DNA of 64,000 nt from Thozetella sp. PMI_491 (GCA_021432635.1 MU270088.1:62001-126000); one strand, 5' to 3'; positions 1 to 11,821 are shown, counted from the stretch's first letter. The notes: generated by a model not told the origin, from the sequence alone. Numbers and translations: made by a program.

Positions 1-745
1 ATCGCCGTAGTGGAAGGAGGTACCTTGAATGTGTTATCCATGGTGTTTCCAGCGCATTTAAAAATTCATAGTTGTAAATCCACCATAGATAATCCCGTGC
101 AACGCCTGCCTGCCACAGTAAGCATCTGCTAATGAACGCCTGCAGCAGCCGCAAATTTCACGTGAAAAAGGTACTTGGTCAAACTGTTGTCAGCTCGACC
201 GACCCCACCTTCGATTGCTCACTCTTGGATGCAATGCACGCGAACGGGACGCTGGTTGGCGTGTATACCTAAAGAGTAACTTCCAACTCCGACACTATAG
301 TCAAATCACTTGCGGGGCTACTATTCGCTCCCAGTCTAATTGGAATTTTCGCCCAGGTGATCTTATTATCGCTGTAGGGAGGCGCATTATAGTTGACACC
401 TGCGAAATCATAGGAAGGAACTAGCGGGTCTACCAATACTGCTAACGCAATAAGCTACCTGTAGAAATGAGCGGTAAAATTCTAGTCCTGTGCGCCGCGC
501 TGTGTCGTTTTCTTTGCGCGGAAAACCCAGTAGCTCGAAATACTCTATATAACTATAGACCAAACATAGTAGTTCAGAAAAACTATGGATACATCGAGTT
601 ATAGGGAATTTACTACCGGTCATGGCCTCCTAGGTCCGCGGTATGCTGGACGTAAGGGTAGATTTCCTGAGCGGCTGCAATCTTTATCTTAGGTGAATCT
701 TCCCTTTAACAATATAGACTACTGGCTCGTTACTATTTCTATATC
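1..745. other. intergenic, no gene seen
   Basis: I see no coding potential, RNA gene or recognisable motif here. The open frames are short, lack signal peptides or domains, and do not join across plausible introns. Confidence 0.6.
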
Positions 746-747
746 TA

Positions 748-1219
748 ACGTAGTCCATAGGTGGGCCGATCATATATGTGGGCCGATCATATATGTGGGC
801 CGATCATATATATGTGGGCCGATCACTCATTATCACATATTAAATCGTGATTTTCTTACCAACTTTAAGCCGCCAATTCTTTATAGTAAAACATAAAACT
901 TTGTATTACTTTTCTAATAAGAATATAAAATCAAATAATCGTTTTAAAATATTTTCTAAAATTTTCTTAAATATAAAAAAAGAAAGGTGGAGACATATGT
1001 CTCCACTCTTTCTTTTCTCCTTAATTATTATATAATAAAGTTTTTTAAAACTCTTAAGAAAATTATGTATATATAAAGAACCTTAGGATAGATTATAACT
1101 TTATTTATAAAGAGATTCCTTTATATTTACGTGTGCAAAGCTGTTAAGAAAATCACGATTTAGTATGTGATAATGAGTGATCGGCCCACATATATGATCG
1201 GCCCACCTATGGACTACGT
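748..1219. mobile_element. palindromic (foldback) MITE-like element
   Basis: The two ends are inverted copies. Each starts ACGTAGTCCATAGGTGGGCC and is followed by GATCATATATGTGGGCC units, then GATCACTCATTATCACATA and AATCGTGATTTTCTTA. TA lies just outside both ends (746-747 and 1220-1221), as expected for a Tc1/mariner/pogo-type target duplication. The left arm holds extra copies of the GGGCCGATCATATAT unit compared with the right arm. The AT-rich interior is loosely self-complementary and centres on a hairpin around 989-1004 (GGAGACATATGTCTCC). It has no coding capacity, so it is a non-autonomous element. The family name is inferred from the TA flanks only. Confidence 0.75.
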
Positions 1220-1321
1220 TATACAATAGATAAATTAATCGAAGAGTTTACTATGAGCTCTTGTTTGAACTACCCGCAACTGGATCCCCGAAGTTATAGA
1301 CCCCGATAGTCTTGTACACAG

Positions 1322-2209
1322 TCAGAGCCGCGTGCTTTGTTGTTTCAAGAATGGCAGCACTGCACTGACGATTGCAGGCAAGTTCTCCGGAAACAGCGCA
1401 TGCGATGCATCGGGGATCACTACCGACACCACACGGTCGGGATACAGATCGGTCGTGGTGTTCCATTGGTCTGGGGGCAGAAACGGGTCGTAGGCAGCAA
1501 TTATTTCTAACACCTGCGTTGTAGGAGAGCCTGCTGCAGGCGTGGGTGAGCTAGCCACGAGCTGTAATGCTGCTTGTTGCATGGCTAGAGTCGCTGGGTA
1601 CCACCCAGCGAGCCACACATGTGCGTCATGTCCCGGTGCGAAGAAGCCTGCCTGCAGTGCCGCTAGTCTCTGTGAAACAGGCAGAGACAGGTTTCCAGCA
1701 ATAAGAGGTAGGTTTGAGATGTTGGCGGAGATATTTTGGCTGCCCGGCGCTGCTAAGATGATGGCCGGTACCTTAGACGGATAGTTCAGCGCTATCAGCT
1801 TAGTCAGGGACGTGCCGTAAGCGTGGCCCATAACGATAGCGCGTCCGCCGGCTAACGTGTCGATGACACTGACTACATCGGCAACAAGATCATCGGTGGT
1901 GACATTAGTCATGGGGCCCGTGGAACCAAAAATTCCGCGTGGCTGAGGACGCAAGACCTTGTAGCCAGCCGAGACAAGGGCTGCCGCGAAGCCGTTATAA
2001 TCATCCCCTCCGTCACGACCATACGAAGGGAGTATGACGATAGCGGGTCCTGCGCCTTGGACTATGACGCGGATGGAGGCTTGGTTTGTTTGGACGTACT
2101 GACTTGGCCATTCGTAATCTGCGGTGGTGAGGTTTCCTGCCACGCTGTGAATAGCCGATGCACTAACCGAGGCTAGCAGAAGGACACGGAGTATTGCAAG
2201 CACAAGCAT
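1322..2209 (-). CDS. secreted alpha/beta hydrolase, nucleophile Ser replaced by Ala
   Basis: An intact single-exon frame of 295 residues. A hydrophobic N-terminus (residues 1-25) looks like a signal peptide. An alpha/beta-hydrolase fold follows, with an oxyanion-side segment VILPSYGRDG near 58-67 and a possible catalytic His in the segment PDASHALFPENLP near 280. The nucleophile elbow reads MGHAYGT around residues 128-133, so the usual Ser of GHSxG is Ala. I believe some fungal alpha/beta hydrolases share a GHA(F/Y)G elbow, so this may be a subfamily trait and not a mutation. The enzyme may be non-hydrolytic or use another chemistry; I cannot name a substrate. There are several N-glycosylation sequons, consistent with secretion. 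No operon-like partner. Confidence 0.75.
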   Translation of the reverse strand: MLVLAILRVLLLASVSASAIHSVAGNLTTADYEWPSQYVQTNQASIRVIVQGAGPAIVILPSYGRDGGDDYNGFAAALVSAGYKVLRPQPRGIFGSTGPMTNVTTDDLVADVVSVIDTLAGGRAIVMGHAYGTSLTKLIALNYPSKVPAIILAAPGSQNISANISNLPLIAGNLSLPVSQRLAALQAGFFAPGHDAHVWLAGWYPATLAMQQAALQLVASSPTPAAGSPTTQVLEIIAAYDPFLPPDQWNTTTDLYPDRVVSVVIPDASHALFPENLPAIVSAVLPFLKQQSTRL

Positions 2210-3412
2210 CTTGTTTAAATATTCCTTGCGGGATTTCCTTTACTCCGATATGCCTAAGGAAGAAGTACGAACAAGAAGTAGTCGCATCTTTAAATATCAT
2301 CACTTTCCTGTCCCGAGCCGCTTCTTGATTGCCCAATTACCCCGCTTATGCTACCTGATAGTTCCAAACTGAGTCGTCGCACAGACTACTCTGCAGAAGG
2401 CCACAGATCCAGTCAGTGTCACGACATGACGAGATCCTTACATAATAATACGACGTCTCTCGTAGAGCAAAAACGCATGGTGAGAAATTACTGCGCCGGC
2501 AACCGACATATATAACTATTCATGATTCGCCCTTCTTAAGACGCTAATGCAACGACACCAGTAAGCGTTGCTGCTGAAGTAGAATGATTCTATATATAGT
2601 AATAGGCGCGAAACACGGAATAGAAGAGGTGGGTTCTAGGGTTAGCTTTAGAACTCAGCGGATTTATTTGTTATTGTCCCTGTCAGAGCTCTGTTGTCTC
2701 GTGATGACTAGGCCGCTGTTATACGTATTATACGTACCCTAATCCACGACCTACCTAGACACACTACTTAGTTCACCAAAACTTTCTATGTTTTAATATA
2801 TTCTACGTATACTTTCTTTTGGCTTACGGCAAACACCTAAATTTAATTAACCACTTTAAATAATCCTAAGCGAAGAGCGGATCTAACTCACTGAGGCCTT
2901 ACCGTTGAGATATTTATAAGTGTATCTAGGAGGTTATAGATATATGATATAAGTAGTTATATCAACCTTAACCAACTCAACCTATATGCCAACCGCCCAC
3001 GTTCGGATCCACACTAGCCATATCAGTGGTGCCCAACGGTGACTTCTATGAGCCTTACGATGTAGGCAGTGACGCAGACATCGATGCAGCACAGCGGCGC
3101 ATGGAGGGGTCTGCTATCCAGCGAAGGATGTATTGTAAACACGACCTCGGACCTACATCCTGGCAAGATAATGCCGATAGGGAGCAGGATTGCTGTAAGA
3201 AGGCTCGGTAGGCGCTACCAATTATGCTTAGCCGCCAATTACCTAATCGGCGAAAACCACCGCCTCTATAGTTACGTTTGATACACGCTAGCGGGATCCA
3301 CAGGCTTACAGCCAAGACCTGCGGCAACATGATTGCCTAGAAGTAAGCAAAGAAAGGGCAATTAATTTTATGGGGCCACCGGCATGTCCAAGCCCTAATC
3401 CATCGGCGAGGA
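2210..3412. other. intergenic, no gene seen
   Basis: Upstream of the hydrolase and then AT-rich. It contains short open frames (for example near 3026-3211 and 3055-3330) that overlap each other on both strands and show no domain, signal peptide or splice continuation. Confidence 0.5.
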
Positions 3413-3598
3413 TCTCGGCGGCATAGGCTTAAATTTTCATCGGCGAGGTCATGCTCAGTGGGGAACGTCGCCAAAATGCTTGTACTCAGCCACACGTGGT
3501 TAGGGTCTCGGCGGCATAAATCTAAATTCTCATCGGCGAGGTCATATTCAGTGTGGAACGTCGCCGAAATAGGTGTACGCAGCCATACACGGCGACAC
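3413..3598. repeat. two tandem copies of a 93-bp unit
   Basis: Copies start at 3413 and 3506, both with TCTCGGCGGCATA, and both continue through CATCGGCGAGGTCAT, GAACGTCGCC and GCAGCCA-like or CAGCCACAC segments. They have diverged mainly by substitutions. Part of the unit (CATCGGCGAG) also occurs just before the first copy, at 3401. No convincing coding frame. Confidence 0.7.
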
Positions 3599-3870
3599 CG
3601 ACCCGACAACGATAACCTCGTTGAGGAACATAGCTCAACCTGTCAAGAAGAAATGCAGCTCAAAGCAGTGCGTATAATGCGAGGTTAAGATTTAGGGCTG
3701 AAGAAAACCATATTATAAAAGTCGTACTCGATCTCCCAAGAGTACGTATTTGGCATCCAGACGTAGAACATCACAACATCGCAGTCAGGTCTTCAGCATA
3801 TGTCTAACCATCACTATACATAAATAGCCTTCTATAACTATCGCTCTTCCGAGTCACATTACCTGCCAAG

Positions 3871-4228
3871 ATGGTTAGACTCGCCACCCTCGTCTTCGCC
3901 TTCACAGGCGCCTTTCCCTCCCTCATTCTTGCCAAAGGCTGCACGACGGGATTGATATACTGCGGTTACAACCTCGTCTCCATAGGTATGCTTTTTCTCT
4001 TCTTCCCTTTGGGTGGGGGACCGTTAAGCTAACTCTAGATGTGTAGGGCGGTACGAAGGCGAGATCATGGCTGAGCTTACAAGGGTCGGGTTGCCTATCG
4101 ATTCTGAGCACAGATACCAATCGGTCTTTAGGTGTGGCGAAGGAGGCGAGGGATGGATTGAGTTTGCAAATTACTGCGACAAGGGTTGCTATAATGGCGG
4201 CACTGGGCACAGTGATCGTTGCCTGTAA
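3871..4228 (+). CDS. small secreted cysteine-rich protein (effector-like)
   Basis: Two exons, 3871-3985 and 4047-4228, with a 61-bp phase-1 intron (GTATGC...GCTAAC...GTGTAG), give 98 residues. Residues 1-20 form a signal peptide ending LILA. The mature part begins KGCTTGLIYCGYNL and contains six cysteines (two near the start, then FRCGEGG, YCDKGC and a final SDRCL). The pattern C-x5-YCGYNL...G-x-Y...H-x3-S-(V/L)-F-x-C...CxxGCxxGGxGxSDxC matches a family of ascomycete secreted hypothetical proteins that I recognise by pattern, often listed among effector candidates; function unknown. The frame closes exactly on both sides of the intron and the Cys/Gly motif spans the junction, which supports the model. 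It is easily missed because each exon alone is short. Confidence 0.82.
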
Positions 4229-5477
4229 GACGGACCAAGGCAGCGTTTCCTAGTGATAAAAACAGAGTAATTTATACATAGTATAGATTACTGGAAGTAA
4301 GCAGACTAGATAGCAATCTTCAAGACGGAAGGGATATGTCTCTTGCATAAGCGATCTGTCACGAAATAAAACCACTACGCCAAAGTGGTAAAAGTGAAGC
4401 CCCACTATGACCCCCTGGTATAATGTAGTATTTATGCCATATTTCTCTTGTGACACGATCTCTACGGTAGTAATAGGGACGTCCAGATCTGCGCCAGCCT
4501 TTTATCTATCCTAGGAGAACGAGTCCGGCCGACAAATGCCAATTAAACTGCAGGGGAGATTTTCAAGAATGTGATAGAAATAAAGGTTTCCTTATATAAA
4601 TATAAAGCTTCGTGTTAGCATATTGCTCGCTCTCGGATTGCTGCCACTGCCGGTTGCTTATCTAGAGTAGGCCAAGATGCTGAAGACCTTCTGCCCAGCA
4701 GTAAGTGCACTCAGGTCAATTAGAGCTCCACTGACTTTCTGAAGATGGTATCAAGGTATATGTATAGAAAAAAACATCCACAACTTTCACAAGCTATGCT
4801 CAACTCTGTTACACCAATTTCAGTAATTCTATCCTGGACTCTGCCTGCACTAGTAGTCACGACGTCCGAGCAGTAAATTTCAGTGACAGTAGATTCGAAC
4901 GCAGCTTGCCCCTTTGATCCGAGTTCTGTGCAGTTAATGCCTCAAATTCGATCTTGGACATGATCCTAATCGGCAGCCATACCTATCTTGACATTACCTT
5001 GGAATGCCTCTTAATGATCGGTTGCTCCCGTATCGCTCTATCGACACGATTCGGTATCGCTTACTCATTTACTGCGCATTGGAACAGTTGGCTAATATCA
5101 ATAATAGCTCATCTCAGTAATTACTCGTGAGCTAAGCTAGTAACGTTATTCGTATTGCAACTACAAGCTTTAGCTCGCCTTTTACTTCTCCTTCTGGATT
5201 TCAGGAGTGGGGCCTTTCGGATTTAGTGGCTTTGCAACGTTGCCAGGCTAATCGCTAAACCAGTGGGACGAATAGCACGTCCAGGTTTAAGAAAATTTAC
5301 TAATGTGACTAGCAAACCCATGTAATCCCTCGCTCAATGTCGGCGACTTCTCAGAGTTCATATTTGCCTAGCACTGCCTAGTCGTTGTTAACTCGCATAC
5401 CGGCTTCGTCCCTCAGCAACTCACATAATCGCATCTACTTCCATCTACACAACTGTTGTGGAGGCACTTGAGAAAAA
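4229..5477. other. intergenic, no gene seen
   Basis: No domain-bearing frame found. It probably contains the 5' flank of the acetyltransferase-like locus at 5478. Confidence 0.5.
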
Positions 5478-6635
5478 ATGTCTCATAGTGCACAGATCAC
5501 ACTCAATGGGTCGGATGGCCTGCTTACCGCTGTATTTGGAGAAGCAACACCAGAACAACAGCTCAATGGGTCTAAACTCGCTGCAGCCGCTTTCCGGGGC
5601 TCATTCGCTGAGCACGACTACCTAGATCGAGAAGAATACTTAGCCCAACAGCCACTAACTCGTAATAAGGGTTGTCGCTTTTGGTGCATCTTCGAGCGCG
5701 ATAACCCCAGCAACGTCCTCGCCATGTGCAAGACAATACGACGGGATCTCATAGTCCGGGATACATACGGAACACATAATCAGCGGGGCTACTGCATCGC
5801 AAGCGTTGTAACCTCTGCTCCTTATAGGCGGCAGGGTATAGCCTCCCTCCTCCTCAGAGAGGTGGCAGCGTGGGTAGACGGGCCGGGAGGGGCTGAGGCG
5901 AGTATCCTGTATACCAGTATAGGAAATGTAAGATCATCCAGCAGGGGGGAAGAAACCGCACTCTAACCCGGGCACAGTTCTATACCAAAAGGGGCTAGAA
6001 GATGCACCATACTCTCCAAAACCACTTTATCATCTCGTGGTCTTGCCCTAGCGGACCTAGATGGTCAGCGAAAAACTCGGCTACTTACAGGGGATGAAAT
6101 TTCAAGACTGCGCGCTCGAGATGTTCAACTCATTCAAACTTCCTTTGAAAAACTGGAAGTGGGGAAAGACGAGGTTCACATGGCTGTTGCTCCGACAGGG
6201 GACCTTGCAAGGTGGCAACATGCCGCAAGTGACTTTACCAGTTTGAAAGACTATGGCCGCGTTCCACAGTTTCACGGGACACTCTGCGAAGATGCAGATG
6301 CTTGGATGTTTTGGTTTCACGACTTTAGAAAGCAACAGCTCGCGATTCAACGATTGAGGTGTCCTTCTGGAGAAGAGGAAATTCAGGCACAAATCGTTGC
6401 CAGTCTTTTGCATAACGCCTTGGAAGAATCGGTCAAGTGGAATCTTCCCAGAGTCGTTATCTGGGATACGAATGACATAGTAACACAAGCTATACGGCTT
6501 TTGGAAGAGACTGCTGGTATCGAGGTTAGAATGGAAGGACAATCTAGGAAGAGTGTTACGTCCGTAAGGTGGAAATGGGCCGGCGAGAAGAAAGCAGTGA
6601 CGGTACATATAAATGAATTTTATGAGTGGAGTTGA
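5478..6635 (+). pseudogene. GNAT acetyltransferase, LYC1 (lysine N6-acetyltransferase)-like, broken
   Basis: The first exon (5478-5927) encodes a GNAT N-terminus with the acetyl-CoA loop PYRRQGIASLLL and the beta-strand ILYTSIGN typical of the Yarrowia LYC1 family. A 50-bp intron (5928-5977, GTAAGA...CTCTAAC...CACAG) leads to FYTKRG, where the family has Gly-Trp, but here a TAG stop follows at 5996-5998. The frame continues with KMHHTLQNHF, then shifts by one base around 6030-6050 into another frame (from GCG at 6051) that runs open to 6635 and ends VHINEFYEWS, like the family C-terminus. So two lesions, one nonsense and one frameshift, interrupt an otherwise full-length gene. An unusual intron covering both is possible but I see no good splice pair. 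Its likely former role was acetyl-CoA-dependent acylation of lysine or a related amine. Confidence 0.72.
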
Positions 6636-7626
6636 CAATAACTCTTTTTCACGATTCCAATGAGCTCTCGACTCCATCATCGAGCCTCCTAAGTCCTTCA
6701 ACGTGCAATTCTTTCACCCTTTGTATTATAGACGAGCTAACTCTACTCTGTTACGCGACCCGTCAAGACTATGAGTCTCGAGATGCTCTTAGAGATGTGT
6801 AACTACTATACAGTCGTAGCAGTCACAGTGGTGTCGCCAGCGCTGCGTAAACAGGGATAGCCGGTCTCTCCAGTGTGTTACCCGAAAACAATGTCATGAG
6901 ATAGAAGAAGTCCCTCGGGGTTTGTATTAGTCTACTACACAATTGGCATTACCGTATGTCGGTGAACACTCTAGATATGGATGAATTCGACTCCTCCGAT
7001 AGCTCTTAAGAATAAAGCTCTTACTCGTTATTATCAAGACGTGTGAAGGAAACCGTGGGGTGACCAACAATCTAATTATGCAGATCATCGAATTGACATG
7101 CGATATCGTCCAAAAGAAAAGCCAGGCGTTGTTACTTAGCCGAAGACAATTCTTCTCAGCTTGAATAGCATAAAAGTAATATCTCCTATATATCGTATCG
7201 TGATACAACTAGTGTCACGTGCAATAGGCCCATAGCCCATGGGATTTTCACAACGCTGGCTTCAGCCCTCGCTACTACGTAGCCGACTTTTCACCAATTG
7301 TCCATGCCGAACAAAACCGACTCGAATTTTAGCAGCATTAATACCCCATTGTGGCATTTCTTCTAGGTTAATCCTACATATCACACGACAGAAACGGAAA
7401 TCAAAATAGGCGGGGATATTGTTGGGCATGAGGCCAAGCAAATAAATCAACAGCTTTAGGTGTAGAAATTTTAACAGTAGAAATTTTAACATGCAGTCGT
7501 GAATCTCCCATTTGAAACCTACACAGGTCCTGAGGTGTACTGAGTAATAGCCGCATGCTCGGCCGCCGAATGGCTCAATATCTCCAAACCACTCGCACGC
7601 TCGCCGCTTCTCCCTGTCTCTAAATC
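6636..7626. other. intergenic, no gene seen
   Basis: Only short unsupported frames on both strands; nothing recognisable. Confidence 0.5.
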
Positions 7627-8007
7627 ATGGCGTCCATCACAGGAAGCACAAGCGCCTTATGAATTATCTCTATTAGAGCGTTCGTCGGTTGTTTCTTACT
7701 CGTCGGCGTCAGTGCTGTATGCAACGGCGATAATTGCTTGAACGCGCTTCGCAGCTCGTCGCGGTCGGAGGCCGCGTCTACCCTGTGCTACTCAATTTTC
7801 GGCACCACACTCGCGCATACTGCTACCGCTGGGCTCCCATCGCTCGCGACGCAATGCAGCACATCGTCTCAGATCTCAAGCTTGAGCAGCGCCTGCTCCT
7901 GCCTTGTAACCGCAGTCTCGACCGCCACTCCTACCTCCTCGAGTACGACAACATCGAGGTCAGAAACGCTCGCATCCTCTATCAGCTATCCGGTAGGGCA
8001 TCACTAG
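7627..8007 (+). pseudogene. fragment of a secreted protein with a Cys-rich N-terminal module
   Basis: From ATG 7627 the frame reads through a hydrophobic stretch (FVGCFLLVGVSAV) into DNCLNALRSSS, then SSQISSLSSACSCL and a Thr/Ser-rich tail. The pattern DNCLxALR...(I)SSxCSCL followed by T/S-rich sequence is a very common N-terminal module in fungal secreted proteins. A TGA at 7660-7662 lies between the ATG and the hydrophobic segment, and the frame ends at 8007 without a further domain. A splice donor (GTCAGA) could exist near 7960, but no downstream exon was found. I treat it as a relic or mis-started partial gene. Confidence 0.45.
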
Positions 8008-9343
8008 GACTCATAGTGGTGCCAAAATTTACTTCAGGGAAGGCCATGCTAATCAACCTAGTGCAACCTACCGTTTCAATCCAAGGAGTATTACTAACTT
8101 AGCCGCAGAAGGCTGGCAGTGGTAGATAACGGGACAGAAGAACATCCTCCTCTAGTATCAAAACTGTTAGCACAAATATCTGTGGGAATATACGCATATT
8201 AACATGTTTTGGTGTATTCCACCCAGCCGAACTATCATTTATAATGCTGGAGAAAGTGGGCCTCGGCGCAAGCAACGCTAAGAGTACGTGATCAGATTAC
8301 GAGTAACGAATGCAAGACGACTGAGCTAATGACCCAGTGAGCCAATAAGAGAGAAATAGAGTTACCAACGGAGACATATTATCTTGATAACGTAGCTTTA
8401 ATTATAACCTACCCTAATGGCCTAGATGGCCTGGATAGCCCTAGTGACATTAGTAGTTTCAGCCGTGAACAGATCCTGAATACAAGCCCGTGGCCGTTTA
8501 AAACCTCTATACCTAAACCGAGCCTACAGCCTATATAAAACAACTACAACGAAAAGTACCAATGTTTCCATTTAATTTCACAGTTACAGTTAATCAAGGG
8601 TAATAGATGTGTTTTACTATCTGAGAAGGCTAGGCTACTAGGGCACTAAGTTAAGCGGGGGAATAAAAAGAGGGAAAATGTCCACCTTATATAGTAAATG
8701 AGGGGGATCTTACAGTAGGTAAAATATATATTACTCGACGTAATCCCTCGCGTGCGCCGACAAGGCCTTATAGAGAAGTACTGCTAGCCTCTTAAAATCT
8801 TGGCCTGAATCGAAGGAAATAAGAATAGAAGGGATATGGATAAATCTTATAATAAAGGTAAATGAGTGTATATTAATCAACTGTACTATCTAAGAAAAGC
8901 AATTAAATATGCTTTGGTATCAATTTTATGTATAAAGGAAAGTGAAGAAAAATATTCTCCTAGTTATTTATATCTCGATTCTCCAGCAAGAAGCTAAAAG
9001 TCTAATTTAATGAACCCCTTACTCTAATCAAGCCAGGGCGAAAAGAGATAAAGTTCCTACTCAGACTTAATATAACTTAATCTTACTGAAGAATATTATT
9101 ATAAGTTAATAATAATTATTTAAATACTTTCACAGTTATTAAATGATCGTAGCTAATTACCTAACAATAATCAAATGATCTTGTTATTCTTAATATCTGC
9201 CACTCTCTAAAGAGAATAGTTATTTCTCTGCTGTACACACTCTCTCTTTTTGGCAATATTCTCCATTTCCCCCCTTCAAACAAGTAGACGTCGAAGAAAG
9301 TTTTAACGAGCGCCAAAATTAAGGTACAAATTTTAACATAGTG
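8008..9343. other. AT-rich intergenic, no gene seen
   Basis: Increasingly AT-rich from about 8840 to 9240 with many stops in all frames. No terminal repeats or transposase motifs recognised. A small local repetition of GGCCTAGATGG/GGCCTGGATAG lies near 8420-8445. Confidence 0.5.
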
Positions 9344-10858
9344 TTAGACACTACCATCTCCTCCATATACCATTACCTGTATTTGCCCGATATTAATCTC
9401 ATCACCTTGTGGATAACCCTGACTAGTCTCCGTCCTTACGTGAATCATAGTCTCCACGAGTACCTGGCCGGTATTTCCCATCACCTGCGTATTGAGCCTA
9501 GGGGAGCGGCCTAGCTTTACCTCGGCTGTGCGGCTAGTAGGTACTGCCCCTCTATTACACTCGACAGAATGAAGGCACTCTATCCCTATGAGTTCCCGAT
9601 GTGCTGGACCAAGGCCCAGCATCATGCCGTATATCTCACTAGCTAATTGATCTGTATTGTTGGTATCGTTACGCTCAGAAACAGGGGTTGATCTGCGCAT
9701 CCGTATCGCCTTTGGTACGCAATGTCGTGGAGATCTCCAAAAGGACTTTGTAAAAAGCGCTCGGAGAATTGGCACGTTGACGGTGATGATAGCCACAGTG
9801 GTCTCTACCATACCCCAACGATTGATAGTCACAGGTGATGGATGCGATCCTAAAACTATGATTGTACGAACGAGAGCGGCGGTAATGACGAAGAGGCCGG
9901 AGCACAGGAAGACCCCGATGACAAATTTCCTGCAGACCGAAGTTAGTATGGACTCACGTGATACTATAGAGTCGGCCAAAAGTGCTATACTGTCGAATGG
10001 GGATTTGAAGCCTCCAGAGGAGAGGCAGTGGGATAGACAGTAGTGCAGAGTCGGTAAGCACTTTCATGATAGTGGTGACGATGATATTCTGGGGCTTGAA
10101 TGGGCAAATCCTCCCTGATTCTGGAACGACCCTGATAGCCGTCATTAGCGGAGAGTCAGAGGCAATTAATAGAAGGGTTATATACTGCCAGTTGCTCTCG
10201 AATGGTCTGCATCCCAGCGTAGCCAAGGGGGGTATTAGTAAATGGTCAGGGTTGAAGTGACAAAGGGCAGTTACTCACAGTCAAGAAAACCGATAAATAA
10301 GTAATCACACAGATGCCTGCTAGCCAGTTTACCAGCCGATACTGCCAGAGTCCAATAGTCATTCTCTTGAAAAAGCACAGCATAGCACCTTTTAGGCACC
10401 AGATAAGAGCTGTGTATGAATACCACGCGGCCAGTTCCATTTTGGAGCCGTACTCAAACTGAGCAACCTCAGAAGGGGTGAGTATTCTATCCTTATCCCG
10501 CATAGCCGCTTCGAAGTTTGTGCCTGAATAATCTTACTCGCCAGGTTAGTTAGGAATCATACGAAAGGCTCTGTCTGGCATTAGAAGTAATATAAACGCT
10601 TCCAGCATTAAAAGCATATAAGAGCACCACTATCGCCATAAGGAGGTCGTCTCCTTGGAAGCCTCTAATGCCAACTGTCTTGATACGCACTGCAAAGCGA
10701 GAAAGAATAATGACATTTCCGATGGCGAAGAAAGCCCATATCTCAGGTAAAAACTAGATGCAGTCAGTGAGTTTCCTTAGTAGTATCGACACATTGATAA
10801 TGTCTCTGAATAAGGATGCTTGACGAACCAATGCATCTGTCTCTAGAAGGTCACTCAT
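9344..10858 (-). pseudogene. SAT4/rhodopsin-like integral membrane protein, probably damaged
   Basis: Read right to left, the conserved segments occur in family order: MSDLLETDALVRQ start at 10858; LPEIWAFFAIGNVII and GFQGDDLLMA; GTNFEAAMRDK and FEYGSKMELAAWYSYTALIW; LKGAMLCFFKRMTIGLWQ; GCRPFESNWQ; VVPESG then CPFKPQNIIVTT; LTDSALLSIPLPLLW; FVIGVFLCSGLFVITAAL; RWGMVETTVAIITVNVPILR. This is the seven-helix fungal SAT4/CFEM-type rhodopsin family. Clean introns join NWQ to VVPE and RQ to KFV (the latter with TACTAAC). Two joins do not close: no donor follows VYIT (about 10590) and no AG acceptor precedes GCRPF (about 10220), and the first intron would be only 39 bp. Either splicing is non-standard or the gene has lost splice sites; the exon frames themselves carry no stops. 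Confidence 0.65.
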
Positions 10859-11821
10859 GTTGATCAAGTTTGAGCTTTTTGGGAAGTGGTGCCACGAGGC
10901 CTAATGGAATGAAACGAGAATGCTGGGACACAGGGGAAATAAGTGGATTCAACCCATGAGAAGGAAAGAAAAAAAGAACGCGTTCTCGATCCCGGCCTAC
11001 TGCATTCCTGCACGTCTCTCGTTCATTCTGATTGGTCTTGTTTGAGACTTGTCTTTTCATGCCCAGCAAATAGCTTTGTTAATCCGTGTATCCTCCAATC
11101 GCTACGGGATATTGCTTTTTACGGGTTGTTACTTATCGGAAGATGCCGTACCTGCATTTCTTTTGTGCGGAAAGTGGGGTGGGATCTGTGCAAGCAACTG
11201 GAAGCTACCTTATGATAGGAGAATTATGAGTCGTTAGACGGAGTGAGGAACTGTCTCTGTGGAGACAAGATCGTCGAGACTGCCACTAGTACTTGATCAA
11301 GATTTAGGAGCTGGAATGTATTTGCCTTGAGTTAGCACACTAGAATCATTTGAAATATATATCTAAGACTGATACTACAGGGCTATCTATTGTCGTATCC
11401 CTTCAGATGCCAGCCGTGGTAGACCTCGCCATTAAGCACGTCCTCGGTCCTTCCATAGTCAATATAATTATTAACTCAGAGAAAGTGCAAAGATCCTACT
11501 TTTTGAACCATTCAGAAGTTGTCAGGTAATTTACTACCTGATACCGCAAATTACGCTGCATCCGCTTTTATGGGCAGAGTTTTCAGTGTATGAGACTGCC
11601 GGCAGCCCTCGCGCACATGGTACTGCAACCAACACCCGGGTTACGCCTAACATGAATGCAAGGCTTGCGCCTAGTCTTATCAGCCCTGAAGCCGTCTGCC
11701 GCCCCTACCATCCCCCGATGCCTCCTCTCCTCCCTTCAGCCAGACTGCAGATGACAAAGCTATTTCAACGAAACCTATATTTCCGGGTTGTGCCGGCGTA
11801 TAGCGCGACTGCTTAGCGAAG
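10859..11821. other. intergenic, no gene seen
   Basis: Lies between the 5' end of the rhodopsin-like gene and the 3' end of the xylosidase gene. Open frames at 10943-11237 and 11586-11816 have no recognisable features. Confidence 0.5.

Noticed and set aside
761..826. Repeated GGGCCGATCATATAT units as a CRISPR array
   Set aside because: The units are adjacent with almost no spacers and are mirrored in the other arm of a palindromic element; the organism is a fungus.
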